A stretch of DNA of 64,000 bases from Gillisella terrae. Lineage in GTDB: Bacteria; Pseudomonadota; Alphaproteobacteria; Rhizobiales; Rhizobiaceae. The position numbers were made by a program, and so were the translations under genes. The notes beneath the pieces were generated by a model that was not told where the DNA came from, made no database searches, and worked only from the letters and a program-made list of their open reading frames with translations. Location: positions 62,001 through 126,000 of the forward strand of contig NZ_SSOA01000008.1 of the NCBI RefSeq assembly GCF_004801395.1. Direction: 5' to 3'. Below, one piece after another: positions 26,001 to 36,018 of this stretch; position 1 is the first letter of the stretch; every line of letters begins with the position of its first letter.

Positions 26001-27710
26001 TTATTTCTTGCGCGCCCAGTCAGCCACGTTCCACAGCTCGCTATCCCATGCGGTCATCTTGATGCCGGTGAGGGTATTGGCGAAGGCGGAAGGCTGACCA
26101 CGATAGACCAGAGGGATCTGCGCCATGTCGTCAGTGAGCATGTCATTCAACTCTTTGACGATTTTCACGCGCTCATCCATCTTTGCCGTCTGGGAAAGCT
26201 TCTTGGACAATGCGTCATAGGCTTCATTGCAGTAGCGTGGCATGTTTTCACCCTGCCAGCCGGTCTTTGGCGAAGGGATCTTGTCGCAACGCCAGCCAGC
26301 CAGATAGGCTTCCGGGTCGGTGCCATCGAAGTTGTTGGTGTACATTTGCACATCCGCAAAGAACTTCTGGTACGTATCAGGGCTGGCCGGATCGCCACCG
26401 AAGAACACAGAGGCTGCAATGTTGCGCAGCTCAACGCCTACGCCAATCTGCGACCACATGTCCTTTACCAGAGCCTGCGTGCCCTGACGAACCGAGTTGG
26501 TCGAGGTTTGGTAGAGGAAGTTCAGCTTGACACCACCTTTGGCGCGGATGCCGTCAGAACCCTTCTTCCAGCCAGCGTCGTCCAGCAGCTTGTTGGCACC
26601 TTCGATATCCTGCTTCAGGCACCAGCTGTCGTTCTTGGTCGACACATAGGCGTCTGGACCGGGAACGATATTGCAGGTTGGCTTGCCGGAAAGGCCGTAG
26701 CCGGCTTCAACAATCACCTCACGGTCGATGGCCATGGAGAGCGCCTTGCGCACAGCCGGATCGGACAGGGCAGGGTGCGGACCAGCTTCCTTGGTGGAGC
26801 GCTTGTCGCCCAGCGATGGATCAACGGCGTAATGGTTGAGGTCGATACGCTCAACCTGACTGCCGAAAGATGTGATGATCTTGCCCTTGCCAGCCGCTTC
26901 CATGGTGGCCAGCACTTCCGGCTCAACCTGCATGTTCCAGGCGTAGTCATATTCGCCGGTTTCCAAAACGGCGCGCGCAGCAGACAGCGCATCACCGCCA
27001 CCCTTGAGCGTGATGGACGCAAAGGCTGGCTTGGCTGCATCACGATAGTTCTCGTTGGCAACGAAGGTCACCACGTCGTTTGGCTTGAATTCCTTGACCT
27101 TGAATGGGCCTGTGCCAATCGGGCCAAAGTTTGCAGCCGTGCATTCCGGAGCCTTTGGTCCAAGGCAATCCTTGAACTGGGCTTCCTGAATAACAGGGGA
27201 CTGGTAGCCAACAAAGGCGCTGTAAGGATAAGGCTTTGGACCTGTGAACGTCACCTTGACGCTGTCGTCACCGACGGCTTCAACATTTTTCACGCCTTCG
27301 AATTTCGCAGCCTGAGCGCAACCACCGCCTGGCGCTGTGCAATATTTCCAGGTGAAGATCACATCCTTTGGCGTCACAGGTGTGCCATCAGACCACTTGA
27401 TGCCCTTGGCGAGCTTCCAGGTGATGCTGGTCATGTCTGCCGAAACGCCACCGTTTTCAATGGTTGGGATCGATTCAACCAGCTTTGGAATGATATTGCC
27501 TTTTTCATCAAAACCGGCGAGAGGCTCAAGCACGATCGATGAACTATAGCCTTCCTTGGTACCACCCGAAAGATAAGGGTTGAGCGTAGACACCGCCTGC
27601 CAGAACAGCAGTTTCAAATCACCATCGCTGCCGCGTTGGGCCATGGCGGGCGCCGTCGTCATCACGAGTGATGCGACAGATGCCGCCAAAATGAGCCTTA
27701 CGTTACGCAT
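26001..27710 (-). CDS. ABC transporter substrate-binding protein, family 5 (paralog 1)
   Basis: A 569-residue periplasmic binding protein. The signal peptide (MRNVRLILAASVASLVMTTA) is cut near residue 25 (PAMA before QRGSDGD). Family blocks include ITWKLAKGIKWSDGTPVTPKDVIFTW and GIGVELRNIAASVFFGGDPASP. AAGGGGATAAC lies before the ATG. It shares long, nearly identical stretches with the next gene upstream (28202-29908), such as LKGGGDALSAARAVLETGEY and LGDKRSTKEAGPHP, so the two arose by duplication. The ligand is unknown; peptides or related amides are suggested by the linked M20 hydrolase. Confidence 0.92.
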   Translation of the reverse strand: MRNVRLILAASVASLVMTTAPAMAQRGSDGDLKLLFWQAVSTLNPYLSGGTKEGYSSSIVLEPLAGFDEKGNIIPKLVESIPTIENGGVSADMTSITWKLAKGIKWSDGTPVTPKDVIFTWKYCTAPGGGCAQAAKFEGVKNVEAVGDDSVKVTFTGPKPYPYSAFVGYQSPVIQEAQFKDCLGPKAPECTAANFGPIGTGPFKVKEFKPNDVVTFVANENYRDAAKPAFASITLKGGGDALSAARAVLETGEYDYAWNMQVEPEVLATMEAAGKGKIITSFGSQVERIDLNHYAVDPSLGDKRSTKEAGPHPALSDPAVRKALSMAIDREVIVEAGYGLSGKPTCNIVPGPDAYVSTKNDSWCLKQDIEGANKLLDDAGWKKGSDGIRAKGGVKLNFLYQTSTNSVRQGTQALVKDMWSQIGVGVELRNIAASVFFGGDPASPDTYQKFFADVQMYTNNFDGTDPEAYLAGWRCDKIPSPKTGWQGENMPRYCNEAYDALSKKLSQTAKMDERVKIVKELNDMLTDDMAQIPLVYRGQPSAFANTLTGIKMTAWDSELWNVADWARKK

Positions 27711-28201
27711 ATATGTTATCCCCTTGTTTTGTATGACTGCTTTCGGACGGGTTTCACAGTCTTGCTGCTTCACCAGGGTCGTCCTGTGGTGCCTTGTGGA
27801 TATTGTGTGCCGTGCCGTGTCTAATCAGCACGAAGTTCCTGATGTGTGATGTTTTGTTGCGCTCCCCCTGCGCTCAACTTATGAGATATTCCCGTTGATA
27901 TTGACTGGTTTGCCCAAATTTTGCGCTAGCAAAGCACAGGGTTATTTTTTGTTCAAGAAGAAAATTTTTTGAGAGGTCAATGTTTGATCCCCTTCGTCCG
28001 TCTTTGAAATTGCAAATGGCTTTTCTTGGCCTTTTCAAGTGATCTCAATGAGAGGCAACGCATTGTTTTTGCTTGATGATAAGCCCAATTTTTATCGCGA
28101 CACTTTCACGCAATGGCATGTGCATAGCCGGTTTTTCCCCATTTCAGCGCAAGCTCGCAGCAGGTTTATTGCTGCGAGCTATTTTAGCGGCGCTGAAGAT
28201 G
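27711..28201. other. Intergenic region between the two paralogous binding-protein genes
   Basis: No gene is credible in these 491 bases. The part near 27711-27960 is AT-rich and probably holds a promoter for paralog 1, though I cannot fix its boxes. The other end has the long hairpin at 28152-28180 just after paralog 2. Confidence 0.5.
28152..28180 (-). terminator. Long perfect hairpin after paralog 2
   Basis: AGCTCGCAGCA and TGCTGCGAGCT form an 11-bp perfect stem around a 7-base loop, 22 bases past the stop of the gene at 28202. There is no T run after it, so it may protect the mRNA end rather than terminate. Confidence 0.55.
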
Positions 28202-29908
28202 TTACTTGGCTCTCTGCCAATCTGCAACATTCCAGAGCTGAGAATCCCAAGGGTTCAGCTTGGCATCTTTCAGCGTGTTGGAAATGGCCGATGGTTCACC
28301 ACGATTGACCAGCGGAATCACCAGTCCGTCGTTGACGATCATGTCGTTCAGGGTGCGGATAATCTCTGCGCGGTTTTCAATGCCAGCGGTGGTGCGCAAT
28401 TTGTCCACCAGGGCGTCATACTCCGCATTGCAATAGCGTGGGGTGTTCTGTCCCTGCCAGCTATTTTGCGGGGTTGGAATCTTGTCGCATTTGAAGTCCG
28501 TCATGAATTTTTCAGGATCGGTGCTTTCAAAGCCGCTGGCAAACATTTCCGCATCGGCATAAAATTTCTGGTAGGTGTCGGGGCTTGCCACATCGCCGCC
28601 GAAAAACACCGAGGCGCTGACATTGCGAAGTTCCACCTCGGCACCAATTTGCTGCCACATGTCCTTGATCAGCAATTGCGTAGTCTGGCGCACGGAATTG
28701 GTTGAGGTTTGGAACAGCAGCGACAATTTGACGCCGTTTTTGCTGCGAATGCCATCGGGACCGCGCTTCCAGCCCGCTTCATCCAGCAAGGCGTTGGCGG
28801 CAGGAATGTCCTGCTTCTCGCACCAGGTCTTGGCGGTTGATGCATAAATTTCAGGAGCGGGAATGATGTTGCAGGTTGGTGTGCCAGCCTTGCCGTAGCC
28901 TGCCTCAACAATCACGTCGCGGTCAATCGCCAGTGCCAGCGCGCGCCGCACCTTGGCATCGGACAGGAAAGGATGCGGCCCTGCTTCCTTGGTGGAGCGT
29001 TTGTCACCCAAAGATACATTGACCGCATAAGGGTTGAGCAGAATACGCTCAACAGTTGAGCTGAAGGCAGACGTGAGTGTGCCTTTGCCCTTCTGCGTCA
29101 TGGCCTCCACAACTTCGGGCTCAATCACTGTGTTCCAGGCAAAGTCATATTCGCCGGTTTCCAGCACGGCGCGGGCAGCCGAGAGTGCATCACCACCACC
29201 CTTGAGAGTGACGGTGGCAAAGGCGGGCTTGGATGCGTCACGATAATTGGGGTTGGCTTTGAAATTGATAACGTCATTGGCCTTGAAATCGGTGACGACA
29301 AAAGGCCCGGTGCCTATGGGGCCAAAATTGGCGGCGGTGCATTGGGCGGCCAAGGCCCCAAGGCAATCCTTGAACTGGGCTTTTTGCAAAACGGGAGAAA
29401 GCTGACCGACAAAGGCGGTATAAGGGTAGGGGCGCGGTGTGGTGAAGGTGATTTTGACCGTGTGCGGATCGGGCGCGGTGATGGAAGAGACGCCATCAAA
29501 TTTGGCGCGCTGGGCGCAGCCGCCGCCCGGTGCCATGCAATATTGCCAGGTGAAAATCACATCATCTGCGGTCACCGGGCTGCCATCTGACCATTTGACG
29601 TCTGGATTCAGCTTCCATGTAATGGTGGTCATGTCCTTGGAAACGCCGCCATTCTCGATGGTTGGAATCTCGCTCACCAGCCGTGGCATGAGATTGCCGT
29701 TTTCATCAAAGCCAGCCAGCGGCTCAATCACCATGGAGGCAGCATAGACTTCCTTGCTGCCGCCAGAGAGATAGGGGTTGAGGCTGGAAACGGCCTGCCA
29801 GAACAGGATTTTGACATTGCCATCCGTGCCGCGCGCGGCCATGGCTGGTGTTGCGGCAAGAAAGAGCGCGGTGGTCGAAGCCGCTGCCATAGCTTTCAGA
29901 TATTTCAT
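28202..29908 (-). CDS. ABC transporter substrate-binding protein, family 5 (paralog 2)
   Basis: A 568-residue periplasmic protein, the first gene of the minus-strand half of the second importer. The signal peptide MKYLKAMAAASTTALFLAAT ends near PAMA before ARGTDGN. It is a close paralog of the gene at 26001-27710 along its full length, with the same order of blocks (YRDASKPAFATVTLKGGGDA, VIVEAGYGKAGTPTCNI, TSTNSVRQTTQLLIKDMW). Differences cluster in loops, so the two may bind different ligands while using the same permeases. GGGGCGA lies upstream of the ATG at 29908. It is divergent from the M20 hydrolase, with a 173-base gap. Confidence 0.92.
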   Translation of the reverse strand: MKYLKAMAAASTTALFLAATPAMAARGTDGNVKILFWQAVSSLNPYLSGGSKEVYAASMVIEPLAGFDENGNLMPRLVSEIPTIENGGVSKDMTTITWKLNPDVKWSDGSPVTADDVIFTWQYCMAPGGGCAQRAKFDGVSSITAPDPHTVKITFTTPRPYPYTAFVGQLSPVLQKAQFKDCLGALAAQCTAANFGPIGTGPFVVTDFKANDVINFKANPNYRDASKPAFATVTLKGGGDALSAARAVLETGEYDFAWNTVIEPEVVEAMTQKGKGTLTSAFSSTVERILLNPYAVNVSLGDKRSTKEAGPHPFLSDAKVRRALALAIDRDVIVEAGYGKAGTPTCNIIPAPEIYASTAKTWCEKQDIPAANALLDEAGWKRGPDGIRSKNGVKLSLLFQTSTNSVRQTTQLLIKDMWQQIGAEVELRNVSASVFFGGDVASPDTYQKFYADAEMFASGFESTDPEKFMTDFKCDKIPTPQNSWQGQNTPRYCNAEYDALVDKLRTTAGIENRAEIIRTLNDMIVNDGLVIPLVNRGEPSAISNTLKDAKLNPWDSQLWNVADWQRAK

Positions 29909-30081
29909 CGATATTGTCGCCCCATTGTCATTGCGCATAAGCGCCGATGCTTAAAAATTAAACCGTGTCGATGCAAGGCTAGTTTTTGGTCAGTTGATGC
30001 ATTTCGAGCTTGCAAATCGTAAGCGTTGGTGAACAGTATGCCACTGAATATTGATGGGAACAGCATAAAAAGAGGTTATTC

Positions 30082-31245
30082 ATGCCCATTTTGAACCGCG
30101 CCAGCGAATTGCAGGACGAAGTGACCGGTTGGCGTCGGCATCTGCACCAGAATCCTGAGCTGCTCTTTGATGTTCATCAGACGGCGGCATTTGTTGCGGA
30201 CAAGCTCAAGGAATTTGGCTGTGACATCGTGGAAACCGGCATTGGCCGCACAGGCGTTGTCGGCATCATCAAGGGCAATCGCGGTGAAGGCAAAACCATT
30301 GGTATGCGCGCCGATATGGATGCGCTGCCGATTACCGAAATCACCGGCGCAGAATGGGCCTCAAAAGTGCCCGGAAAAATGCATGCCTGCGGTCATGATG
30401 GTCACACGGCCATGTTGCTGGGTGCGGCCAAATACCTGGCTGAAACTCGTAATTTTGCCGGATCTGTTGCGGTAATTTTCCAGCCTGCTGAAGAAGGCGG
30501 CGGCGGCGGTCTTGCCATGGTGCAGGACGGTATGATGGAGAAATTCAATATTTCGCAGGTCTATGGCATGCACAATTCGCCGGGCATTCCGCTGGGCAAT
30601 TTCTCCACCCGCAAGGGCTCAACCATGGCGGCATCCGATACGTTCGAGATTGTCATCAAGGGCAAGGGCAGCCATGCGGCAGCGCCGCATTTGTCAGTCG
30701 ATCCGGTATTGGTGTCGGCACATGTTATTCTTGCCTTGCAGTCGATTGTGTCGCGCGGCACCGATCCGCTGGAATCGCTGGTGATCTCGGTCACCACTAC
30801 GCATGGTGGTGATGCTTACAATGTCATTCCGATGGATGTAACATTGACCGGCACCGTGCGCACACTGCTGCCGGAAATTCGCGATTTTGCGGAAAAGCGT
30901 TTGAGTGAGGTGGCAACGGCAACGGCCGCTGCCCATGGCGCTGTGGCCGAGGTGAGCTATCATCGCGGCTATCCGGTGACCTTCAACCACGACAATGAAA
31001 CGGATTTTGCCATCGACATTGCCAGAAAAATTTCGGGCGAAAACCGGGTTGAAACCAATGCGGCCCCTAAAATGGGTGCGGAAGATTTTTCCTATATGCT
31101 GGAAAGCCGTCCGGGTGCTTTCATGTTCCTGGGCGTTGGCGATACGGCGGGGCTGCATCATCCGGCCTATGATTTTAACGACGAGGTCATTCCCTACGGT
31201 ATCAGCTATTGGGTGACATTGGCCGAAACGAGCCTGGCGACTTGA
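30082..31245 (+). CDS. M20 family amidohydrolase (hippurate hydrolase/aminoacylase-like)
   Basis: A 387-residue cytoplasmic metallo-amidase of the HipO/IAA-amino-acid hydrolase group. The metal-site motifs are intact: RADMDALPI (about 75), GKMHACGHDGHTAMLLG (about 97-113), the catalytic Glu in FQPAEEGGGGG, YGMHNSPGIPLG, and MGAEDFSYML near the end. Members split N-acyl amino acids or amide conjugates. It is divergent from the binding-protein operon and upstream of the fused ATPase, so it probably processes what that importer brings in. The substrate is not determined. Confidence 0.92.
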   Translation: MPILNRASELQDEVTGWRRHLHQNPELLFDVHQTAAFVADKLKEFGCDIVETGIGRTGVVGIIKGNRGEGKTIGMRADMDALPITEITGAEWASKVPGKMHACGHDGHTAMLLGAAKYLAETRNFAGSVAVIFQPAEEGGGGGLAMVQDGMMEKFNISQVYGMHNSPGIPLGNFSTRKGSTMAASDTFEIVIKGKGSHAAAPHLSVDPVLVSAHVILALQSIVSRGTDPLESLVISVTTTHGGDAYNVIPMDVTLTGTVRTLLPEIRDFAEKRLSEVATATAAAHGAVAEVSYHRGYPVTFNHDNETDFAIDIARKISGENRVETNAAPKMGAEDFSYMLESRPGAFMFLGVGDTAGLHHPAYDFNDEVIPYGISYWVTLAETSLAT

Positions 31246-31285
31246 AATAATCTTGCAGTCGGGCCATCCGGCTGCCACACTATAA

Positions 31286-31319
31286 CGCTCCGGGACATGC
31301 CTCGAGGCTTGCCGGAGCG
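31286..31319 (+). promoter_or_regulatory. Intercistronic hairpin
   Basis: CGCTCCGG (31286-31293) and CCGGAGCG (31312-31319) pair across an 18-base loop between the M20 hydrolase and the ATPase gene. No T tract follows, so it is more likely an mRNA processing or stability element than a stop. Confidence 0.5.
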
Positions 31320-31345
31320 GCTTGATAAAAGGGGAAAACCAGCCG

Positions 31346-33178
31346 ATGGCTGAAGACACAATGCAGGGGACGACGCCCGTTCTTTCCGTTCGCAATCTGA
31401 CAACATCTTTCCGTGTCGGTGATCGCTGGAAAGCCGTTGTGCGGGACATGAGTTTTGATGTCGCGCCGCGTGAAACGGTGGCTATTGTTGGTGAATCGGG
31501 CTCGGGCAAGAGCGTGACATCGCTGTCGATCATGCAATTGTTGCAAAAAAACTTCAGCCGCATTGAAGGCAGTATCAAGCTCAATGGTCGCGAACTGTTG
31601 ACGCTGGAGCCTGAACAGATGCGTCAGGTGCGCGGCAATGAAGTGGCGATGATTTTCCAGGAGCCGATGACCAGCCTCAACCCGATCTTTCCGATTGGAA
31701 AGCAGATCGCCGAGGCCATTCTTTGCCATCAGAATGTGTCAAAGGCTGAGGCAAAAGCCGAGGTTCTGCGTCTTCTGGACAAAGTGCGCATTCCCAATGC
31801 CAAGGGCCGGTTTGACGAATTTCCCCATCAGTTTTCGGGCGGCATGCGCCAGCGTGTGATGATTGCCATGGCGCTGGCGGCCAAGCCCAAATTGCTGATT
31901 GCCGATGAGCCGACCACGGCGCTGGACGTGACCATTCAGGGCCAGATTCTGGACCTGATCAAAGTGTTGCAAGACGAAGATGGCATGTCGGTGCTGTTCA
32001 TCACCCACGATATGGGTGTGGTGGCCGAGATTGCCGATCGCACTCTGGTGATGCTGCGCGGTGAAATGGTGGAAAGCGGCACGACGGATGATATTTTCAA
32101 CCGTGGCAAACACCCTTATACCCGCGCTTTGTTGTCTGCGGTGCCGAAGCTTGGCTCGATGAAGGGCCACGATTGCCCGCTGCGTTTTCCGGTGATTGAC
32201 ATCAAGACCGGCGATACCATTACCGAAGAATCTGAGGTGACGGATACGGTCGGTAGCAACCGTCCGATTCTTGAAGTGAAGAATCTGACTACCCGGTTTG
32301 ACATTCGTGCTGGCATTCTGGGCCGCAAAGCCGGTGCCGTTCATGCGGTTGAAAATGTCAGTTTTGATCTGCGCCCCGGCGAAACCCTATCCTTGGTGGG
32401 TGAATCGGGCTGCGGAAAATCCACCACAGGACGTTCCATCACCCGCCTTGTTCAGCCAACCAGCGGTAATATTGAGTTGGATGGCTATAATGTCATGGGG
32501 CTTGGCAGCGGTGATTTGCGCAAAATGCGCCGCACCATTCAAATGGTATTCCAAGACCCCTTTGCCAGCCTTGATCCGCGCATGTCGGTGGGGGCCGCCG
32601 TCATGGAGCCCTATCTCGAACATAATCTTGGCACCAAGCAGCAGGCCCGCGAAAAGGCGGCTGATTTGCTGGAACGGGTTGGCTTGAGCGCGGATATGAT
32701 GCGGCGTTATCCGCATGAATTTTCCGGTGGTCAGCGCCAGCGTGTGGCCATTGCCCGCACATTGATGCTGGATCCCAAGGTCATCGTTGCCGATGAAGCG
32801 GTGTCGGCGCTGGACGTGTCCATCAAGGCGCAGGTGTGCAATCTGTTGCTGGATTTGCAGGAGAGCTTTAATCTCGCCTATCTGTTTATCTCCCATGACA
32901 TGGCCGTGGTGGAGCGGGTCAGTCACCGTGTTGCTGTGATGTATCTGGGTGAAATTGTTGAAATTGGTCCGCGTCAGGCAGTGTTTGAAAATCCGCAGCA
33001 TCCGTACACCAAAAAGCTGATGGCAGCGGTGCCTGTACCGGATCCGGCGCGTCGCCACATTGCGCGTAATATCGCTAGCGATGAGATCAAAAGTCCGGTA
33101 CGGCCCTTGGGCTTCCAGCCACCAAAGCGGGAGTATCGCGAAATCTCTGCGGGCCATCTGGTGCAGGTCTCCGAATAG
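31346..33178 (+). CDS. Fused double ATP-binding protein of a peptide-type ABC importer
   Basis: A 610-residue fusion of DppD-like and DppF-like ATPases, as in GsiA-type proteins. The first half has Walker A GESGSGKS (49-56), signature [13 protein letters not shown] (about 162) and Walker [13 protein letters not shown] (about 182). The second half has [13 protein letters not shown] (about 351), [15 protein letters not shown] (about 458) and [12 protein letters not shown] (about 478), each followed by the HPYT peptide-transporter tail. No permease is on this strand; it must work with the minus-strand permeases at 23805-25728. The ATG at 31346 follows AAAGGGGAAAACC. Confidence 0.94.
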   Translation: MAEDTMQGTTPVLSVRNLTTSFRVGDRWKAVVRDMSFDVAPRETVAIVGESGSGKSVTSLSIMQLLQKNFSRIEGSIKLNGRELLTLEPEQMRQVRGNEVAMIFQEPMTSLNPIFPIGKQIAEAILCHQNVSKAEAKAEVLRLLDKVRIPNAKGRFDEFPHQFSGGMRQRVMIAMALAAKPKLLIADEPTTALDVTIQGQILDLIKVLQDEDGMSVLFITHDMGVVAEIADRTLVMLRGEMVESGTTDDIFNRGKHPYTRALLSAVPKLGSMKGHDCPLRFPVIDIKTGDTITEESEVTDTVGSNRPILEVKNLTTRFDIRAGILGRKAGAVHAVENVSFDLRPGETLSLVGESGCGKSTTGRSITRLVQPTSGNIELDGYNVMGLGSGDLRKMRRTIQMVFQDPFASLDPRMSVGAAVMEPYLEHNLGTKQQAREKAADLLERVGLSADMMRRYPHEFSGGQRQRVAIARTLMLDPKVIVADEAVSALDVSIKAQVCNLLLDLQESFNLAYLFISHDMAVVERVSHRVAVMYLGEIVEIGPRQAVFENPQHPYTKKLMAAVPVPDPARRHIARNIASDEIKSPVRPLGFQPPKREYREISAGHLVQVSE

Positions 33179-33205
33179 CAAACTCTTGCTTTCTCACGTT
33201 TTTAT

Positions 33206-33241
33206 GCTGGCATCCTGATGAAGGCTGCCAGCTTTTCTTTT
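33206..33241 (+). terminator. Intrinsic terminator of the hydrolase-ATPase operon
   Basis: GCTGGCA (33206-33212) pairs with TGCCAGC (33226-33232), followed by TTTTCTTTTT, 27 bases after the ATPase stop. Confidence 0.8.
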
Positions 33242-33344
33242 TGTCAGTTCTGTGAAAGTTTTCGCTTTGTCATTGTAGTCTCGTCATGGCCTTTCCATAT
33301 CAGTGCCGGTGTCTTGCATCGCAACGAAAAAGTCTGGAGTGTTC

Positions 33345-34016
33345 ATGGTGGATTCTGAAAGCAGCGCGGGTGAACAGCACGCAGGTCATACCCATACAGA
33401 TCATGGCCATGCTGTCCACGCCAACCGGCTCTCGGAAATCCTCAATCGTATTGCCAATGATGACACCCGTGAACGGGTATCGGTTGCCGACCTGTTCACA
33501 GCCATGGGCGATCGTGCTTTTGGCGCGCTGATCCTGATTTTTGCCCTCCCCAATATTGTGCCCACGCCACCCGGCACGTCGGCCATCACCGGGGCACCTC
33601 TGGTGTTTTTGTGTTTTCAGCTGATGCTGGGAATGCAGCCGTGGTTGCCGAAATTTATCGCCAATCGCTCCATGAGCCATGGCGATTTCAAAGCGATTAT
33701 CACGCGGATTACACCCTGGCTGGCGCGTGGCGAGCGCTTTTTGAAGCCGCGATGGGAAGGCTTGGTGCGCCCCCCGGCTGAGTATGGCCTGGGCTTGATG
33801 GCCTTTATTCTGGCGATCCTTTTGGCACTGCCCATCCCCTTGGGCAATATGCTGCCCGCTTTGGCACTATCGCTGTTTGCGTTTGCTCTGCTTGAGAAAG
33901 ATGGCATCTATGCCCTTGCGGGCAGCGTTGTTTTTGTCATCTCTCTTGTTGTGGTTGGCGGCGTTGTGCTGGCGCTTTTCAAAGCGGCGCTGTTGCTGCT
34001 GCACACCTCTTTTTGA
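33345..34016 (+). CDS. ExoD-family membrane protein
   Basis: A 223-residue inner-membrane protein of the ExoD (exopolysaccharide synthesis) family. After a polar, His-rich N-terminus (HAGHTHTDHGHAVH) come the family blocks DRAFGALILIFALPNIVPTPPGTSAITGAPLVFLC, LMLGMQPWLP and RFLKPRWEGLVRPPAEYGLG, then two C-terminal hydrophobic stretches. ExoD is linked to exopolysaccharide and alkali tolerance in Sinorhizobium, but the molecular role is not known. The ATG at 33345 is preceded by TGGAG. It stands alone after a terminator. The His-rich head might bind metal, which is only a guess. Confidence 0.88.
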   Translation: MVDSESSAGEQHAGHTHTDHGHAVHANRLSEILNRIANDDTRERVSVADLFTAMGDRAFGALILIFALPNIVPTPPGTSAITGAPLVFLCFQLMLGMQPWLPKFIANRSMSHGDFKAIITRITPWLARGERFLKPRWEGLVRPPAEYGLGLMAFILAILLALPIPLGNMLPALALSLFAFALLEKDGIYALAGSVVFVISLVVVGGVVLALFKAALLLLHTSF

Positions 34017-34177
34017 GGCCGGGATGACAGACGGGTGTTGAGCTTTCACACCACACATCAAAACCGCATCCCGATAAAAATGATTTTTCTCCAGCATGGC
34101 GAAAGCTTGGGCTCCTAAGGTGGGGCCAAATGGCGCTGAGCGAGTGTGCGCGCAGGCGTCCGTTTGGCATCGCCCTA

Positions 34178-34229
34178 CTGCATAATTTTCACCTTAAATC
34201 GGAATCGATTCAAGGTGAAAATTATGCAG
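34178..34229. repeat. Dispersed palindromic repeat, module B (copy 3 unit)
   Basis: CTGCATAATTTTCACCTT and AAGGTGAAAATTATGCAG are perfect 18-base arms. This is the most symmetric B module in the window. Here B comes before A, so the whole unit is inverted relative to copies 2 and 5. Confidence 0.88.
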
Positions 34230-34244
34230 CAACTTAAATGTGTT

Positions 34245-34284
34245 ACAGCGTCCTTTGTGCGCCATGTGTGGCGCACGACGCTGT
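34245..34284. repeat. Dispersed palindromic repeat, module A (copy 3 unit)
   Basis: ACAGCGTC and GACGCTGT outer arms with inner GTGCGCCA and TGGCGCAC. A 15-base spacer (34230-34244) separates it from module B, the same length as in the other two units. Confidence 0.85.
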
Positions 34285-34632
34285 AGGTTTTCAGGCGATG
34301 ACGCATGGATTGTGTTTTTTGAATACTGGAGTTTGCCAGGGAGAGGTGGAAACCGTTTTGCCGGGCAGACAAATTGCAACATGAGAATAGAGAGGCTTTC
34401 TGGCGGTTACTTCGCTTGCCAGATTGTTGAGGCAGAAACGACGCCGACCGCCTATGGCGCTTTTGCACTCGTCCGCAGACCGGGATCGGTTGAAGGATGG
34501 CGCATTTCAAAGCGATAGATCGGGTTTGGTGCCTGTGGATGCAACGTCGGAGCCTCCTTCTTGCACCAGACCGCAATGGCCTGGCTTTTTGCAAGGAGCA
34601 TTGTCGGTGATGAGGGAAGGAATGCGGGTATC

Positions 34633-35940
34633 ATGATGTCATTGCTCGGTTTTGTGCGGGGTTTTTCTGTCACGCGAGCCTATCATTTCGGCATGAAAAA
34701 GCTGGCCAACGGCCATATGCCTTTGGCCGCAGCAGCATTGAAGCGCGCGGCAAAGGGCGGTCATGTCGGTGCCTGCTATGAAATGGCGCGGCTGTATGAA
34801 ATGGGCCGCGGGGTGATTTGCGATCTGGAGCAGGCCCGCCATCTGGCACAATTTGCAGCCGACGCAGGCCATGTGCCCTCGATGGCGCTGGCAGCCCGTT
34901 TGTTTTTGATCTCGCCCGAGCGCCGCGCTCAAACTTCTGGTAGCGCAGCCTCGCAATTGTTCTGTGAACCCGAACTGGCCCGCCATTATGCCCTTCTTGC
35001 CCATAGTCGCGGCAATGTGGATGGCTCCGCGCTGGCGGGCTATCTTCTGGCTTCAGGCATTGGTGGTGAGGTGGATGCCGAGACGGCTGTGGTGTGTTAT
35101 GAACCCGCGGTCAAAGTCGGGCATGTGCGTGCCTTTTTAGGCATGGGCACGCTCTATGCTGGCGGTCATCTCGGTGAGGTGGATTATGCACGGGCATTGC
35201 CGTATTTCAAATATGCGGCAGCGGCAGGCAACAATACGGCCCGTCACTATCTTGCTTTGCAGTTTCTCAAAGGCCTCGGCACCGATGTGGATGAGGAGCG
35301 GGCGCTGCGCTTGTTGAGCGCCGCCGCCGCCAAGGGTTACCGCGCCTCCATTGAAGAATTGGCGACTTATTATCTGGATGAGACCCACCCGGAGCGTGAT
35401 CGCCAGCGCGGTATGCGCTGGCTCACAGCCTTGGGGCGCATGGGCGACCAAAAGGCATGCCGAGAGCTGGAGCGGCGCTATCGGAACGGCATTGATGTGC
35501 CGGTCAATAGCATTGAAGCTGTGACATGGCTTGAAAAAGCTGCCTTGAAGGGCGATGTCGCAGCGCAGTTCCAAATGGCGGTGCTGGCGGCCACCGGAGG
35601 CGGCGAGGCCGAGCCGGATTATGCGCAGGCCAAGCTGTGGTTTGAAATGGCATCAGACAATGGCCACACCATTGCCATGGTCAATCTGGGGCGCTTCCGC
35701 ATGAAGGGCGTCGGCGGCGATATTGATCTGGATGGCGCGCGTGACATTCTGGAACTTGCGATAGAATGTGGCGAAATGGCTGCCTTTGCTGTTTTGGGCG
35801 AGTTTTATGCCTATTACGCCGAACCAGCCGATCTTGATGCAGCAAGGGATATTCTCTTGCATGGCGTAGAGCGCGACGATCCTGTCTGCCGTGATCTTCT
35901 GTCGCGACTGGAAGACGATCTGGTCGCCAAAGTGGCCTGA
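34633..35940 (+). CDS. Sel1-repeat protein
   Basis: A 435-residue all-helical repeat protein. Sel1-like units are seen throughout, for example YEMARLYEMGRGVICDLEQA, LGMGTLYAGGHLGEVDYARA, LALQFLKGLGTDVDEERALR and MVNLGRFRMKGVGGDIDLDG. Such proteins act as scaffolds for protein-protein contacts, often in envelope or signalling systems. No signal peptide is evident, so it is probably cytoplasmic. The ATG at 34633 has GGAAGGA 11 bases before it; a second ATG follows directly. No partner is suggested by the neighbours. Confidence 0.85.
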   Translation: MMSLLGFVRGFSVTRAYHFGMKKLANGHMPLAAAALKRAAKGGHVGACYEMARLYEMGRGVICDLEQARHLAQFAADAGHVPSMALAARLFLISPERRAQTSGSAASQLFCEPELARHYALLAHSRGNVDGSALAGYLLASGIGGEVDAETAVVCYEPAVKVGHVRAFLGMGTLYAGGHLGEVDYARALPYFKYAAAAGNNTARHYLALQFLKGLGTDVDEERALRLLSAAAAKGYRASIEELATYYLDETHPERDRQRGMRWLTALGRMGDQKACRELERRYRNGIDVPVNSIEAVTWLEKAALKGDVAAQFQMAVLAATGGGEAEPDYAQAKLWFEMASDNGHTIAMVNLGRFRMKGVGGDIDLDGARDILELAIECGEMAAFAVLGEFYAYYAEPADLDAARDILLHGVERDDPVCRDLLSRLEDDLVAKVA

Positions 35941-36018
35941 ATGGCCTTTGCTTGACGATTTTTCCTTGCCGCTGGGCTAGCGGATTCCCACATCAGGCTC
36001 AATTGTATGGAGAGCCTG

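Larger units (their letters stand above)
34017..34632. other. Gene-free stretch with one composite repeat
   Basis: These 616 bases hold a full two-module repeat (34178-34284). The rest has no open frame with a ribosome site and credible composition on either strand. The last part probably carries the promoter of the Sel1 gene, but I see no clear boxes. Confidence 0.5.

Noticed and set aside
25980..27542. 520-codon plus-strand frame opposite a binding-protein gene
   Set aside because: The minus-strand gene has a signal peptide and family-5 blocks; the antisense frame has none.
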